From NCBI GenBank assembly GCA_947502885.1, contig CANNBP010000002.1, positions 62,001 through 126,000 on the forward strand: a stretch of 64,000 nt of DNA. Reading direction: 5' to 3'. The DNA comes from an uncultured Aquimarina sp. Lineage in GTDB: Bacteria > Bacteroidota > Bacteroidia > Flavobacteriales > Flavobacteriaceae. A model generated the notes under the pieces. It did no database searches and was not told the origin of the DNA. It saw nothing but the letters and a program-made list of their open reading frames with translations. Below, in pieces: positions 19,934 through 29,434 of the stretch (position 1 is the first letter of the stretch; the number at the start of each line of letters is the position of its first letter). A program made the translations under genes and the position numbers.

Positions 19934-20881
19934 ATGATAAAAAGAGTTTTAGAAAAATTAATGTCCTTTTTCTTTGCTCCTGTTTCATTGATACCTTTGG
20001 GGTTTTTTAGAATTTCTATAGGGTTAATAGCCCTTTTCTTGTTAATCCAATTGTGGCCTCATTTACTTTCTTTATACGGAAACTTTGGTTTTATTCAATG
20101 GGCAATTATTGAGACAAGTACAGATACTTGGTTCCCTTCTATAGGAAAACTCTATCTATTAGTAGAACCCTATAGAGTTTCGCCTGAAGTGTGTGTGTAT
20201 ACTATCTTTTCAATTTATGGACTGGCATTAATAGGTTTTGTGTTTGGTGTTGGTGTAAGGATATGTGCATTTTTGGTCTGGTTATGTCATATTTCAATGG
20301 TTAACAGTGGTTTTACATCTATTTATGGATTGGATACCATGTTACAAGTTTGTTTCTTTTATGCGTTATGGATGCCGCTGGGGCAAAGTTTGACTATTTT
20401 TCATTTCTTGAAGAAGAAAAAAAAATGTCAATCAGTGCTTTCTAGTTTATCGATACGGGTTTTGCAATTGCATATGTGTGTTATTTATTTGAATACGTCT
20501 ATTGCTAAAATGAGTGGTGCGCAATGGTGGAACGGTGAGGCTATTTGGAGGGCATTAATGCAACCTCAATTTTCAACATTTGCATATGATTGGTTGTCTA
20601 ATTGGCCTTTTGTTCCTAAGCTTCTAGGGTGGCTAGTTTTAATAATTGAATTTGGGTATATTTTCTTTATTTGGATTCCTCAAACAAAGAAGTTTTGGTT
20701 AATAAGCGTGGTTTTATTGCATGCAGGAATTGCAATATTTATGGGTTTACCTCTATTTTCTTTAATTATGATTGTAATGAATATTACCGCTTTTGGTTGG
20801 AGTGTAGGCTCTGGTTTTTTTGTAAATTATCAGAAGTATGTATATAAATTTAGAAAAGTATCATTTCAGTATAAGGGATAA
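19934..20881 (+). CDS. HTTM-domain (SdpB-like / VKGC-related) membrane protein
   Basis: 315 residues from ATG 19934, preceded by an AGGA ribosome-binding-like motif, unusual for this phylum and favouring this start over an upstream TTG. Multi-spanning, with about seven to eight hydrophobic helices. The central segment LQLHMCVIYLNTSIAKMSGAQWWNGEAIWR is shaped like HTTM proteins, whose fold is related to vitamin K-dependent gamma-carboxylase (Q-L/C-x-x-Y, K-x-x-G-x-x-WW-x-G-x-A). Length matches SdpB of B. subtilis (about 326). Third gene of the cassette. Its last 32 bases overlap the convergent GHMP kinase gene. Enzymatic carboxylase activity is not expected from this domain alone. Confidence 0.72.
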   Translation: MIKRVLEKLMSFFFAPVSLIPLGFFRISIGLIALFLLIQLWPHLLSLYGNFGFIQWAIIETSTDTWFPSIGKLYLLVEPYRVSPEVCVYTIFSIYGLALIGFVFGVGVRICAFLVWLCHISMVNSGFTSIYGLDTMLQVCFFYALWMPLGQSLTIFHFLKKKKKCQSVLSSLSIRVLQLHMCVIYLNTSIAKMSGAQWWNGEAIWRALMQPQFSTFAYDWLSNWPFVPKLLGWLVLIIEFGYIFFIWIPQTKKFWLISVVLLHAGIAIFMGLPLFSLIMIVMNITAFGWSVGSGFFVNYQKYVYKFRKVSFQYKG

Positions 20882-21776
20882 TGGTGTTGTATCCTTTGTT
20901 TTCGAAATAACTCATGTCAGAAGAGTTCCCTGTGACTAAAATAAAATCTCCTCCCCAGCCTCCAAGACTTTTAATGCTTCCTTGATAATCTGCAAATAAA
21001 CTTGATTTTATAGTTGGGGTTTGAATGATGTTAGAAATGATTTTCTCATGATTGTCAATTAGAGAATTAAATTCTCTAAGAGCGGTACAGCTTAAAATGT
21101 TGGAGGTTATTTTTTGTATTTCTTTTTTGGCTATGTCTAGATCTTCAACGGGTAAGGATTTGTAATGTTTTATAGAAGCTTTGCTATCCTGTTTTTGATT
21201 TAGATAAATGAAGAAAAGATTTTCTTTAAAAGATGGGTTAAAAGTTATTGTTGATACTGATGGTTTGCCTTTATGTCGTTTATATAATATAGGAGTATCA
21301 TTTTGTGCGCATGCTATGTCATAACCACTCCCTCCAAAACTAATGTCTAGAAGAGCAAAGGCGTCTACTTGGGCCCATTGTGCTATATTATTAATTAATG
21401 TAGAAGAAGAGCCAAGGCCCCATTTGCGATGAAATTCTAGTTTACTTTCTGCTATATATCCTTTGTCAGAAGAAAGAAAATTTGGATTAAGCTGCTGCGC
21501 AGCACTAAGAATGTTAATTAATGTTTGGGTAATAATATCATTTTTACCGTTTTCAGATAATGGTTTTAATGAATTATCTTTTTGTTCAAGAATGGTTTCA
21601 AACCAACAAATGCCATCTTCACTTAAGCTACGCCAGACAATTTGATTAGGAGTGTCTTGAAAACTAATATTTAACCACTGACCTTTTTGTGTTGGTAATG
21701 CCAAAGCAGTAGCTCCATCAAGTACTAGATATTCTGCGGTGAGCAGTAATTTACCATGACTGTAAAAAGTTTGCAT
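20850..21776 (-). CDS. GYDIA-type GHMP kinase (mevalonate pathway)
   Basis: 308 residues with the GHMP fold: N-terminal HGKLLLTAEYLVLDGATALA, the phosphate-binding loop WGLGSSSTLINNIAQW near residue 120, and the eponymous GSGYDIACAQ near residue 150. It probably phosphorylates mevalonate or phosphomevalonate; the exact substrate is not settled from sequence. It starts on the last base of the HMG-CoA reductase stop codon (TAATG overlap), so the two are translationally coupled in a mevalonate operon. Its 3' end overlaps the convergent HTTM gene by 32 bases. Confidence 0.87.
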   Translation of the reverse strand: MQTFYSHGKLLLTAEYLVLDGATALALPTQKGQWLNISFQDTPNQIVWRSLSEDGICWFETILEQKDNSLKPLSENGKNDIITQTLINILSAAQQLNPNFLSSDKGYIAESKLEFHRKWGLGSSSTLINNIAQWAQVDAFALLDISFGGSGYDIACAQNDTPILYKRHKGKPSVSTITFNPSFKENLFFIYLNQKQDSKASIKHYKSLPVEDLDIAKKEIQKITSNILSCTALREFNSLIDNHEKIISNIIQTPTIKSSLFADYQGSIKSLGGWGGDFILVTGNSSDMSYFENKGYNTIIPYTEMILF

Positions 21777-23095
21777 TACGAATTTCTAATTTTTTCAATT
21801 TGAGAAACAACTTCACTATGTGTTACAGTATTGGTTTCAAAATATTTTATGAGCTGTTGTTTCTCTTCTTCAGTAGCTTTAAATTGATTAAGGATATTCA
21901 TAAGGTGCATTTTCATATGTCCTTGTTGTATTCCTGTTGTAATTAATGAATTTATAGCTGCAAAATTTTGGGCAAGTCCTGCAACGGCTGTGATTTCCAT
22001 TAATCTTTTAGCATTTGGTCTTTCGAGAAGTTGTAGTGCTAGTTTGACTAAAGGGTGTAAACTAGTTAATCCTCCCACCGTTCCTAATGCCAGGGGCACT
22101 TCTATAGAAAAAGTAAATATGTCATTTTTAATCTCTGCATGCGTAAGGCTTGTGTATTTTCCATCGCGAGAGGCATAGGCATGAACCCCGGCTTCAATTG
22201 CTCTAAAATCATTACCGGTTGCTAGCACTACAGCATCAATCCCATTCATAATACCTTTATTATGAGTTGTCGCGCGATATGGTTCTATTTCTGCAATTCG
22301 AACAGCACGAACAAATTTTTCGGCATATTGTCGAGAAGAAAGCGTTTGAGTACTGGGTAGATCATCTATAGCACATGAAACAGAAGCATTGACTAAACAA
22401 TTTGGGACATAGTTAGAGAGGATACTCATAACTATTTCAATGTTTCTTTCAGTTTCTAAAAAACCTGTATAAGACGTAGCTTCAGATACTAATGTTTTGG
22501 CAAATTCTTCTAAACAAGAATTGATAAAGTTTGCACCCATTGCATCTACTGTTTCAAAAGTACAATGCAATTGGTAATAATTATCTATTGTGGTTGTTTT
22601 GTCTCTAAGTTCGATTTCTTGAATACCACCACCACGTTTTTCCATATTTTGGGTGATATGGGAGACCGCCGCAAGTAACTTAGGCTTAATGATATTGAAA
22701 AACCGATTAAGCTTTTCGGTATTACCATGATACATAAAATGTACTTGGCCAACTTTTGTAGTTGATATAACATTGGCCTTGAATCCTCCTCTTGTTTGCC
22801 AAAATTTTGCAGCTTTACTAGCTGCGGCGACTACAGAACTTTCTTCTATCGTCATTGGTAAAGTATATCTCTTATCATTGATAAGAAAATTTGGTGCTAC
22901 AGAGAAAGGAAGGTAATAGTTTGAAATGGTGTTCTCTGTAAATTCATCATGAAGTTGTTGCAATCCATTGTCAGAATTCCAATAAGTAACTAGTGTATCT
23001 ATTGCATTTTGATCATTGTTAAAATGGTGTTCGGCTAACCATTTTATTTTATCCTTTTTAGAAAGTTTAGAAAACCCAGAAACTACAGGTGCCAT
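21776..23095 (-). CDS. Hydroxymethylglutaryl-CoA reductase, class II
   Basis: 439 residues. Reduces HMG-CoA to mevalonate (biosynthetic role likely here) using a nicotinamide cofactor. Class II features: VDAMGANFINSCLEEF near residue 185 (cofactor-site DAMGxN motif), HNKGIMNGIDAVVLATGNDFRA with catalytic Lys and Asp near 280, and LGTVGGLTSLHP near 345. It has no membrane domain. The family name 'degradative' comes from Pseudomonas; pairing with a GHMP kinase indicates isoprenoid synthesis. A -7 promoter element lies 37 bases upstream. Confidence 0.94.
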   Translation of the reverse strand: MAPVVSGFSKLSKKDKIKWLAEHHFNNDQNAIDTLVTYWNSDNGLQQLHDEFTENTISNYYLPFSVAPNFLINDKRYTLPMTIEESSVVAAASKAAKFWQTRGGFKANVISTTKVGQVHFMYHGNTEKLNRFFNIIKPKLLAAVSHITQNMEKRGGGIQEIELRDKTTTIDNYYQLHCTFETVDAMGANFINSCLEEFAKTLVSEATSYTGFLETERNIEIVMSILSNYVPNCLVNASVSCAIDDLPSTQTLSSRQYAEKFVRAVRIAEIEPYRATTHNKGIMNGIDAVVLATGNDFRAIEAGVHAYASRDGKYTSLTHAEIKNDIFTFSIEVPLALGTVGGLTSLHPLVKLALQLLERPNAKRLMEITAVAGLAQNFAAINSLITTGIQQGHMKMHLMNILNQFKATEEEKQQLIKYFETNTVTHSEVVSQIEKIRNS

Positions 23096-23131
23096 GATGT
23101 TATTTATTTGTATCGTATTAGTGCTGTGGTC

Positions 23132-23139
23132 AAATATAC
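23132..23139 (-). promoter_or_regulatory. Candidate -7 promoter element of the mevalonate genes
   Basis: The minus strand reads TATATTTG, an exact TAnnTTTG match, 37 bases before the HMG-CoA reductase ATG. No clear -33 element is visible. Confidence 0.45.
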
Positions 23140-23352
23140 TATTCTGTTTTTGTTATTCGAGAAACCTAATTGGTTTTTGCCTTTTAAAAAGGTGATTTTA
23201 GAGAATAATGTCAATCTAGAATTTAAATTAACTTAACAATATGTTAAAAAAAAGTAAACAAGTGTTGTTGGTTTTATTGTATTTAACAGCAATTGTTGTA
23301 TTTTTCGCAGATTTTTTAGTATTCTTGGGGTTGGCAATTTTAAAATTAAAAT

Positions 23353-25524
23353 ATGAAAATTACTAAACTGTTTTTTTTAAGCGTGTTTTTTGTTGGTTTA
23401 TCGGCGTTCGCGCAGGATAAATCTTTTACTTTAAATGATATTTGGGGAGGTGTATTTGGGACAGAAGGATTAAAGTCTGCACATGCAATGAAAAATGGGG
23501 TAGAGTACTCGGTTATAGAAGAAGATAAGGTGACTGGAGCAACTAATATCGAGATTTATAATTATGAAACTGGTGAGAAAGCAAGAACCTTGATTACAAG
23601 TACTGCTTTAGGAGATTTAACTACTTTTCAAGGTTATGAATTTAGTAAGGATGAAAAGAGAATATTGTTGTCAAACGAGTTAGAACAAATATATCGTCAC
23701 TCTTCGCGAGGTATCTACTATATTTATGATGTTCCTTCAAAAGGAATTTTTAAAGTAAATGATAAAAAAATTCAATCTCCAGCTCTATCTCCAGATGGAA
23801 ATAAGATTGCCTATGTCTTAGATAATAATATCTATGTATTAAATTTTGCAACTGGACAAGAAATTCAACTTACAGATGACGGAAAAAAGAATGAGATTAT
23901 AAACGGAATTACGGATTGGGTATATGAAGAGGAGTTTGCTTTTGTAAGAGCTTTTGAATGGAATGGCAATAGTAATAAAATTGCATTTTTGAAATTTGAT
24001 GAAAAAGAAGTACCAGAGTTTTCTATGGATGTTTATGGCACCAACTTATATCCAACACAACAAGTTTTTAAGTATCCTAAGGCAGGAGAGAAAAATGCTA
24101 ACGTTTCTTTACATATAGCCGATATTGGTGCAATGGCGTTAGACGAGGTCAAACTCGGGGATTATAAAGATTTTTATATTCCAAGAATTAAGTGGACTAT
24201 GAATCCAGATATTTTGAGTGTACAAGTACTAAACAGACACCAAAATAATCTGGATTTAATTTTTGTAGACGCCAATACCAAAACTCCAAAAGTTGTACTT
24301 AACGAAACAGATGAAGCATATATTGATATTACCGATAATCTTACTTTTCTAGAAGGCAATAGTTTTGTTTGGACAAGTGAAAAAGATGGGTATAATCATA
24401 TATATCATTATAAAGAGACTGGAGAATTGATTACTCAGGTTACCAGTGGTAATTGGGAAGTAACAGATTATTATGGTTATGATAGAAAGAATAAAAAGGT
24501 GTTTTATCAAAGCGTAGAAAATGGTAGTGTAAATAGGGATATTTATTCTGTATCATTAGATGGTAAGGATAAAAAACGATTAAGTAGTAAAGAAGGTACG
24601 AATGATGCAGATTTTAATGCAGATTTTAGTCTTTACATCTCATATTTTTCTAACACTACAACTCCTTATGAATACACTTTACATAAAAGTAAGACTGGTG
24701 CATTAGTAAGAGAAATTAAAAATAATAAAGGTTTACTAGAAAAACTAGCTCCTTATCATATGAGTGTAAAGGAGTTTTCTACAATAGATGTCAATGGAGA
24801 GTCACTTAATATGTGGATGATTAAACCTAAAGATTTTGATCCCGCAAAAAAGTATCCATTATTAATGTATCAGTATTCAGGGCCAGGTTCTCAATCAGTT
24901 AAAAATTCATGGAATGGATCAAATGACTATTGGTATCAAATGTTGGCACAACAAGGATATATAATAGCATGTGTAGATGGAAGAGGAACTGGTTATAAAG
25001 GTGCTAAATTTAAGAAAGTTACGTATAAGAATTTGGTTAAACTAGAAACAGAAGATCAAATTGCAGCGGCAAAACTATTGGGTCAACGTGCTTATATAGA
25101 TGAATCAAGAATTGGAATATGGGGTTGGAGTTACGGAGGACATATGTCAACTAATTGTTTACTTAAAGGAAACGATGTGTTTAAAATGGCTATAGCAGTA
25201 GCACCTGTTACTAGTTGGAGATTCTATGATACTATATATACAGAAAGGTATATGCGTACTCCACAAGAAAACTCATCTGGATATGATGACAATTCACCGT
25301 TTAACTATCCAGAGCTTTTAAAAGGAAAATATTTGTTGATTCATGGGTCTGGAGATGATAATGTTCATGTACAGCATACAATGCGTATGGTTGAGGCTTT
25401 GATACAAGCCAATAAGCAATTCGATTGGGCAATATACCCTGACAAAAATCATGGGATTTATGGGGGTAATACACGATTGCACTTGTATAATAAAATGACA
25501 AACTTTGTTAAAGATAATTTATAA
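23353..25524 (+). CDS. S9 prolyl oligopeptidase family, dipeptidyl peptidase IV-like
   Basis: Secreted or periplasmic serine peptidase, 723 residues, that removes N-terminal dipeptides (X-Pro type) from peptides. Signal peptide MKITKLFFLSVFFVGLSAFAQ. Eight-bladed propeller domain (about 40-490) followed by the alpha/beta-hydrolase domain. The propeller has DWVYEEEFAF with the double-Glu motif that binds the peptide N-terminus in DPP IV. Catalytic triad Ser593 (GWSYGGH), Asp668 (GSGDDNVH) and His700 (DKNHGIYGG). Two POT transporters follow within 32 and 22 bases, so the peptidase and dipeptide importers form one functional module. Confidence 0.94.
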   Translation: MKITKLFFLSVFFVGLSAFAQDKSFTLNDIWGGVFGTEGLKSAHAMKNGVEYSVIEEDKVTGATNIEIYNYETGEKARTLITSTALGDLTTFQGYEFSKDEKRILLSNELEQIYRHSSRGIYYIYDVPSKGIFKVNDKKIQSPALSPDGNKIAYVLDNNIYVLNFATGQEIQLTDDGKKNEIINGITDWVYEEEFAFVRAFEWNGNSNKIAFLKFDEKEVPEFSMDVYGTNLYPTQQVFKYPKAGEKNANVSLHIADIGAMALDEVKLGDYKDFYIPRIKWTMNPDILSVQVLNRHQNNLDLIFVDANTKTPKVVLNETDEAYIDITDNLTFLEGNSFVWTSEKDGYNHIYHYKETGELITQVTSGNWEVTDYYGYDRKNKKVFYQSVENGSVNRDIYSVSLDGKDKKRLSSKEGTNDADFNADFSLYISYFSNTTTPYEYTLHKSKTGALVREIKNNKGLLEKLAPYHMSVKEFSTIDVNGESLNMWMIKPKDFDPAKKYPLLMYQYSGPGSQSVKNSWNGSNDYWYQMLAQQGYIIACVDGRGTGYKGAKFKKVTYKNLVKLETEDQIAAAKLLGQRAYIDESRIGIWGWSYGGHMSTNCLLKGNDVFKMAIAVAPVTSWRFYDTIYTERYMRTPQENSSGYDDNSPFNYPELLKGKYLLIHGSGDDNVHVQHTMRMVEALIQANKQFDWAIYPDKNHGIYGGNTRLHLYNKMTNFVKDNL

Positions 25525-25555
25525 CTGAACGATTTATTAATTTAATTTTAAAAAT

Positions 25556-27112
25556 ATGTCTGCAACCTTGCAACCTAATCAACGAGAGTTATTTGGTCAT
25601 CCAATAGGTCTTTACGTACTTTTCTTTACAGAAATGTGGGAGCGATTTTCATACTATGGTATGAGAGCGCTATTAACACTTTATTTGGTAGAAAAAACAA
25701 CAGAAGATAACCCGGGGTTAGGGTGGTTAGAATCAGAGTCAATAATGTTGTATGGGTGGTATACCATGCTGGTATATGTAATGTCTATACCAGGAGGAAT
25801 GATAGCCGATAAGTTATTGGGTCAAAAGAAAGCCGTTCTCTATGGTGCTATTATTTTAGTATTGGGGCACGGGATACTTGCTGTAGAGGAAATGTGGGCA
25901 TTTTATTCTGGACTTGGATTGATAGTATTGGGTGTTGGTCTTTTGAAACCGAATATTTCAACTATGGTTGGTGGATTGTACAAGAAAGGGGATATACGAA
26001 GGGATAAAGGATTTAGTATCTTTTATATAGGGATTAATCTAGGATCTCTATTAGCAACATTTATAGTTGGTTATGTTGGAGAACAAATAGGTTGGCATTA
26101 TGGATTTGGTTTGGCAGGAATAGCTATGTTATTTGGTTTAGCTGTGTATATGTATGGACAAAAATACTTAGTTCATGTAGGAAATAAACCAACAGTAGAA
26201 AATAAAAAAGATGATGTTTCTTTAGGAAAACTAATTTCTAAATTAATGACATCTCCCGTTCAATTAGTTGTGGTAACTCTGATAATAGCATACGGAATAT
26301 ATGCAGGATTTACATATGCAGGTGTTGATCGCTGGGGATATACGGCATTGTTTATATTCATTGCTTTGGTGGCTGGAGTAATGATGATGATTTATAAAGA
26401 GTTAGAAACGAAAGTTCTAAAGGATAGATATTTAGTTTTGTTACTCTCTTTCTTAATAGTAATAGTATTTTGGGGAGCTTTTGAACAAGCTGGTGGATTG
26501 ATGAGTGTATATACAAAAACCAAAACGGATCGATTTTTGTTTGGTTGGGAGATACCAGCAACGTGGTTTCAAGGACTTAATGCAGGGTTTATTATTCTTC
26601 TAGCAACTGGAATCGCTGGTTATTGGGCAAAAAGAAAGCTTAAAGGAAAAGAAGCTTCTTCTTTGTTTAAAATGGCTATTGGTACTATGATTATGGGATT
26701 AGGATTTGTGTTTATGATATTTGCGGCTTCTGAGTTTAATGAAAATGGAAGTTCTGGGATGCAATGGTTAGTTTTGGCTTATTTGTTTCATACCATTGGA
26801 GAATTATGTTCATCTCCAGTTGCACTTTCATTTATTACCAAATTGGCACCTGTAAAATACGCTTCATTAATGATGGGAGTATATTTTGCAGCTACCGGTT
26901 TAGGAAATAAGGTAGCCGGAATTTTAGGAGAGAAAGCTTCAGAGTTTGGAGAATATGCAATTTTTGCTGGGATCACAATTTTTACAGTAGTTTTTGGAAT
27001 CTTAGTTATAGCGATTTTAAAACCACTTAAGAGGTTGACTCACGGAGCAGAGGATAATGAGAAAGTAATGCATTCTGATGAAGCCGAAGGCTTTGAATTA
27101 GCAGATAATTAA
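25556..27112 (+). CDS. POT-family proton-coupled oligopeptide transporter
   Basis: Imports di- and tripeptides with protons through the inner membrane. 518 residues, standard POT/PTR2 length with 14 predicted helices. The ExxER signature is present in TEMWERFSYYGMRALL (about residues 22-37); GLGLIVLGVGLLKPNIS is the second POT signature region, and the GELCSSPVALSFITKLAP stretch lies in helix 10/11. Directly downstream of the DPP IV-like peptidase, whose products it would import, and 21 bases before a longer paralogue. Confidence 0.95.
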   Translation: MSATLQPNQRELFGHPIGLYVLFFTEMWERFSYYGMRALLTLYLVEKTTEDNPGLGWLESESIMLYGWYTMLVYVMSIPGGMIADKLLGQKKAVLYGAIILVLGHGILAVEEMWAFYSGLGLIVLGVGLLKPNISTMVGGLYKKGDIRRDKGFSIFYIGINLGSLLATFIVGYVGEQIGWHYGFGLAGIAMLFGLAVYMYGQKYLVHVGNKPTVENKKDDVSLGKLISKLMTSPVQLVVVTLIIAYGIYAGFTYAGVDRWGYTALFIFIALVAGVMMMIYKELETKVLKDRYLVLLLSFLIVIVFWGAFEQAGGLMSVYTKTKTDRFLFGWEIPATWFQGLNAGFIILLATGIAGYWAKRKLKGKEASSLFKMAIGTMIMGLGFVFMIFAASEFNENGSSGMQWLVLAYLFHTIGELCSSPVALSFITKLAPVKYASLMMGVYFAATGLGNKVAGILGEKASEFGEYAIFAGITIFTVVFGILVIAILKPLKRLTHGAEDNEKVMHSDEAEGFELADN

Positions 27113-27133
27113 ATATTTTATTAAATCACATAT

Positions 27134-29245
27134 ATGAATACTGACATCGAAAACTTATTTAAGGATAAGGTTTTAGGACATCCAGCGGGGCTATTTGTTC
27201 TATTTTTTACAGAAATGTGGGAGCGTTTCTCTTTTTACGGAATGCGAGTACTACTCGTAAATTTCTTAACAATGGCTGTAGTAGGGTATAATCCAGGTTG
27301 GGAATGGACCGCAGAAAATGCAGGTGCATTATTCGGTACCTATGCAGGGTTATTATACATAACTCCAATATTAGGAGGGATTATTGCAGATAAGTTTATA
27401 GGTTACAGATGGGCGATTGTCCTTGGATCATTAATAATGACGTTAGGGCATGCTTCAATGGCTTTAGAAACTGAAGCTTCACTTTATATAGGATTAGGAT
27501 TGTTAGTAATTGGTACAGGTTTCTTTAAGCCTAATATTACATCAACTATTTCAGAAATGTATAAGAAAAACCCAGAAAAGAAAGATGGAGCATATACAAT
27601 ATTTTATATGGGAGTTAATGCTGGTGCGTTTTTCGGAATGATGTTATGTGGTTACCTAGCTGAAAGAGTTGGTTGGTCATGGGGATTCGGATTAGCAGGT
27701 ATTTTTATGCTTTTGGGTACATTACAATTTTGGTTAGCAAAACCTCTTTTTGGAGAGATAGGAGGAAAGCCAAGTAAAGTTCATGAAGTAGAGTTGCCGC
27801 AAAATATTAACGAAAAAAGTGTTGATGTAAATGAAGGCGAGAACGAAGAAAAGCCGAATCCATTTACCATGCTTGATAAAATATTAATTGCACTTTCTGC
27901 AATTGCTGGATTAGGGTATTTAATTAATGATCCTCTATATAGAATTGGAAATATAAATTTATTCCCGTTCGAAGCCTTTGGATTACCAGGGCAAATCATA
28001 GCTGTTTTAATTGGGTTAGTTTTGTTTTTGGTATTAGTGATAGGAAGAATTTCTAGATATACCAAAGTAACAAGAGATAAGATGATTGCATTTGTAATAT
28101 TTGCATTCTTTACAGTATTTTTCTGGTTATCTTTTGAACAAGGTGCTTCGTCATTAATATTGTTTGCAAGAGATAATGTAGATAGAGTGTTAAGTGGAAA
28201 TTCTGCAATAATATATAATATTGTCAATGCACTTTTAACAGTAGTGCCGTTAATGATTGTTTCATGGGTTTTGTTTTTGTTGTGGAAAAGAACATTTAAT
28301 AAAATTCCATATTCAAACATTGTTTTAGTAGTGTGTTTTACAATCATGTGGGGAATTGCTGGTTGGATGCTAAATAGAGATCTTAATACAACGGCTTATG
28401 ATATTACTTATAAGGCTGTTGAGACTTTTAAATTGGATGGAGAAGGCAACTTTTTGTTAGATGAAGAAGGTAATAAGCAAATTATGCATACACCAATCAC
28501 TCAAAGTATGCCGGTTCCAGAAGGAAGTAAAGTGGTAGATCGAGTAACGAGTATTGCAGAGGTTACTTCTTTTAATGTAGGAGATAAAATCAGTATTATT
28601 ACAAAAGATAAAGACAGGACAAACTTTGGTTATCTAACAGAAGAAAGATTAGCTTTTGCTATAGAAAATGGTAAGAATTTGAATAAGGATAATGGTATAA
28701 TAGATGCCACTGTGTCTGAAATTAAAAGTAATGAAATAGAAGTAACAGTTTCTTGGTTTAGTATCTTAAACTCATTTTTTATAATTGCTTTTGCATCCAT
28801 GTTTTCTAAATGGTGGGAGAGTAAATACAATCCATCAGCAGCAGGAAAATACGCATTAGGATTGATCATTATGGCAATAGGTTTTGGTTTGTTGGCATTT
28901 GGTTCTTACGGCGTAACAGATGGTGTTAAAGTGAGTATGGTGTGGTTAATACTGGGCTATTTATTCCATACATTGGGAGAACTCTGCTTATCTCCTGTAG
29001 GACTGTCATATGTGTCCAAATTGGTGCCAGGTCGTATGATAGCACTGATGTTTGGTATGTGGTACCTTGCAATTGCAATTGGAAATAAATTGGCGGCAGT
29101 AATTGGTGGGCAAATTGAGAATATAACAGAAGAATATTCATTATCAACGTTCTTCTTGATTTTTACAATTGTTCCAACGGTTGCGGGAGTATTAATACTC
29201 TTATTAAACCCTCTAATGAATAAATTAATGCATGGAATACGATAG
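27134..29245 (+). CDS. POT-family oligopeptide transporter with large soluble insertion
   Basis: Paralogue of the upstream transporter, 703 residues. It keeps the ExxER signature in TEMWERFSFYGMRVLL and the GLLVIGTGFFKPNIT region. The extra length comes mostly from a hydrophilic segment at about residues 418-540, between two membrane helices, and from extra hydrophobic segments in the middle. The insertion is acidic and rich in beta-like stretches (NVGDKISIITKDKDRT, SEIKSNEIEVTVSWFS). By the expected topology it may face the periplasm and could bind peptides, but this is inference. Same operon as the peptidase; a terminator follows. Confidence 0.93.
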   Translation: MNTDIENLFKDKVLGHPAGLFVLFFTEMWERFSFYGMRVLLVNFLTMAVVGYNPGWEWTAENAGALFGTYAGLLYITPILGGIIADKFIGYRWAIVLGSLIMTLGHASMALETEASLYIGLGLLVIGTGFFKPNITSTISEMYKKNPEKKDGAYTIFYMGVNAGAFFGMMLCGYLAERVGWSWGFGLAGIFMLLGTLQFWLAKPLFGEIGGKPSKVHEVELPQNINEKSVDVNEGENEEKPNPFTMLDKILIALSAIAGLGYLINDPLYRIGNINLFPFEAFGLPGQIIAVLIGLVLFLVLVIGRISRYTKVTRDKMIAFVIFAFFTVFFWLSFEQGASSLILFARDNVDRVLSGNSAIIYNIVNALLTVVPLMIVSWVLFLLWKRTFNKIPYSNIVLVVCFTIMWGIAGWMLNRDLNTTAYDITYKAVETFKLDGEGNFLLDEEGNKQIMHTPITQSMPVPEGSKVVDRVTSIAEVTSFNVGDKISIITKDKDRTNFGYLTEERLAFAIENGKNLNKDNGIIDATVSEIKSNEIEVTVSWFSILNSFFIIAFASMFSKWWESKYNPSAAGKYALGLIIMAIGFGLLAFGSYGVTDGVKVSMVWLILGYLFHTLGELCLSPVGLSYVSKLVPGRMIALMFGMWYLAIAIGNKLAAVIGGQIENITEEYSLSTFFLIFTIVPTVAGVLILLLNPLMNKLMHGIR

Positions 29246-29258
29246 TATTCAATCATTT

Positions 29259-29298
29259 AAAAAACACCCATCTTTAAACAAGGATGGGTGTTTTTTTT
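29259..29298 (+). terminator. Rho-independent terminator of the peptidase-POT operon
   Basis: Stem AAAACACCCATC with GATGGGTGTTTT, a loop of about 10 bases, and a nine-base T run. It lies 14 bases past the stop of the second transporter. Confidence 0.88.
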
Positions 29299-29434
29299 TA
29301 GTAAGGAATGATTTTTGCATGGACTAATTATAAAATATACATCAAGTAAATGAGTTATAATTAATTATATTAGTACTTTCTCAAATTTGTACTGATAGTT
29401 TAATTCAACCATAAACCTTATAAATATAAGCCAA

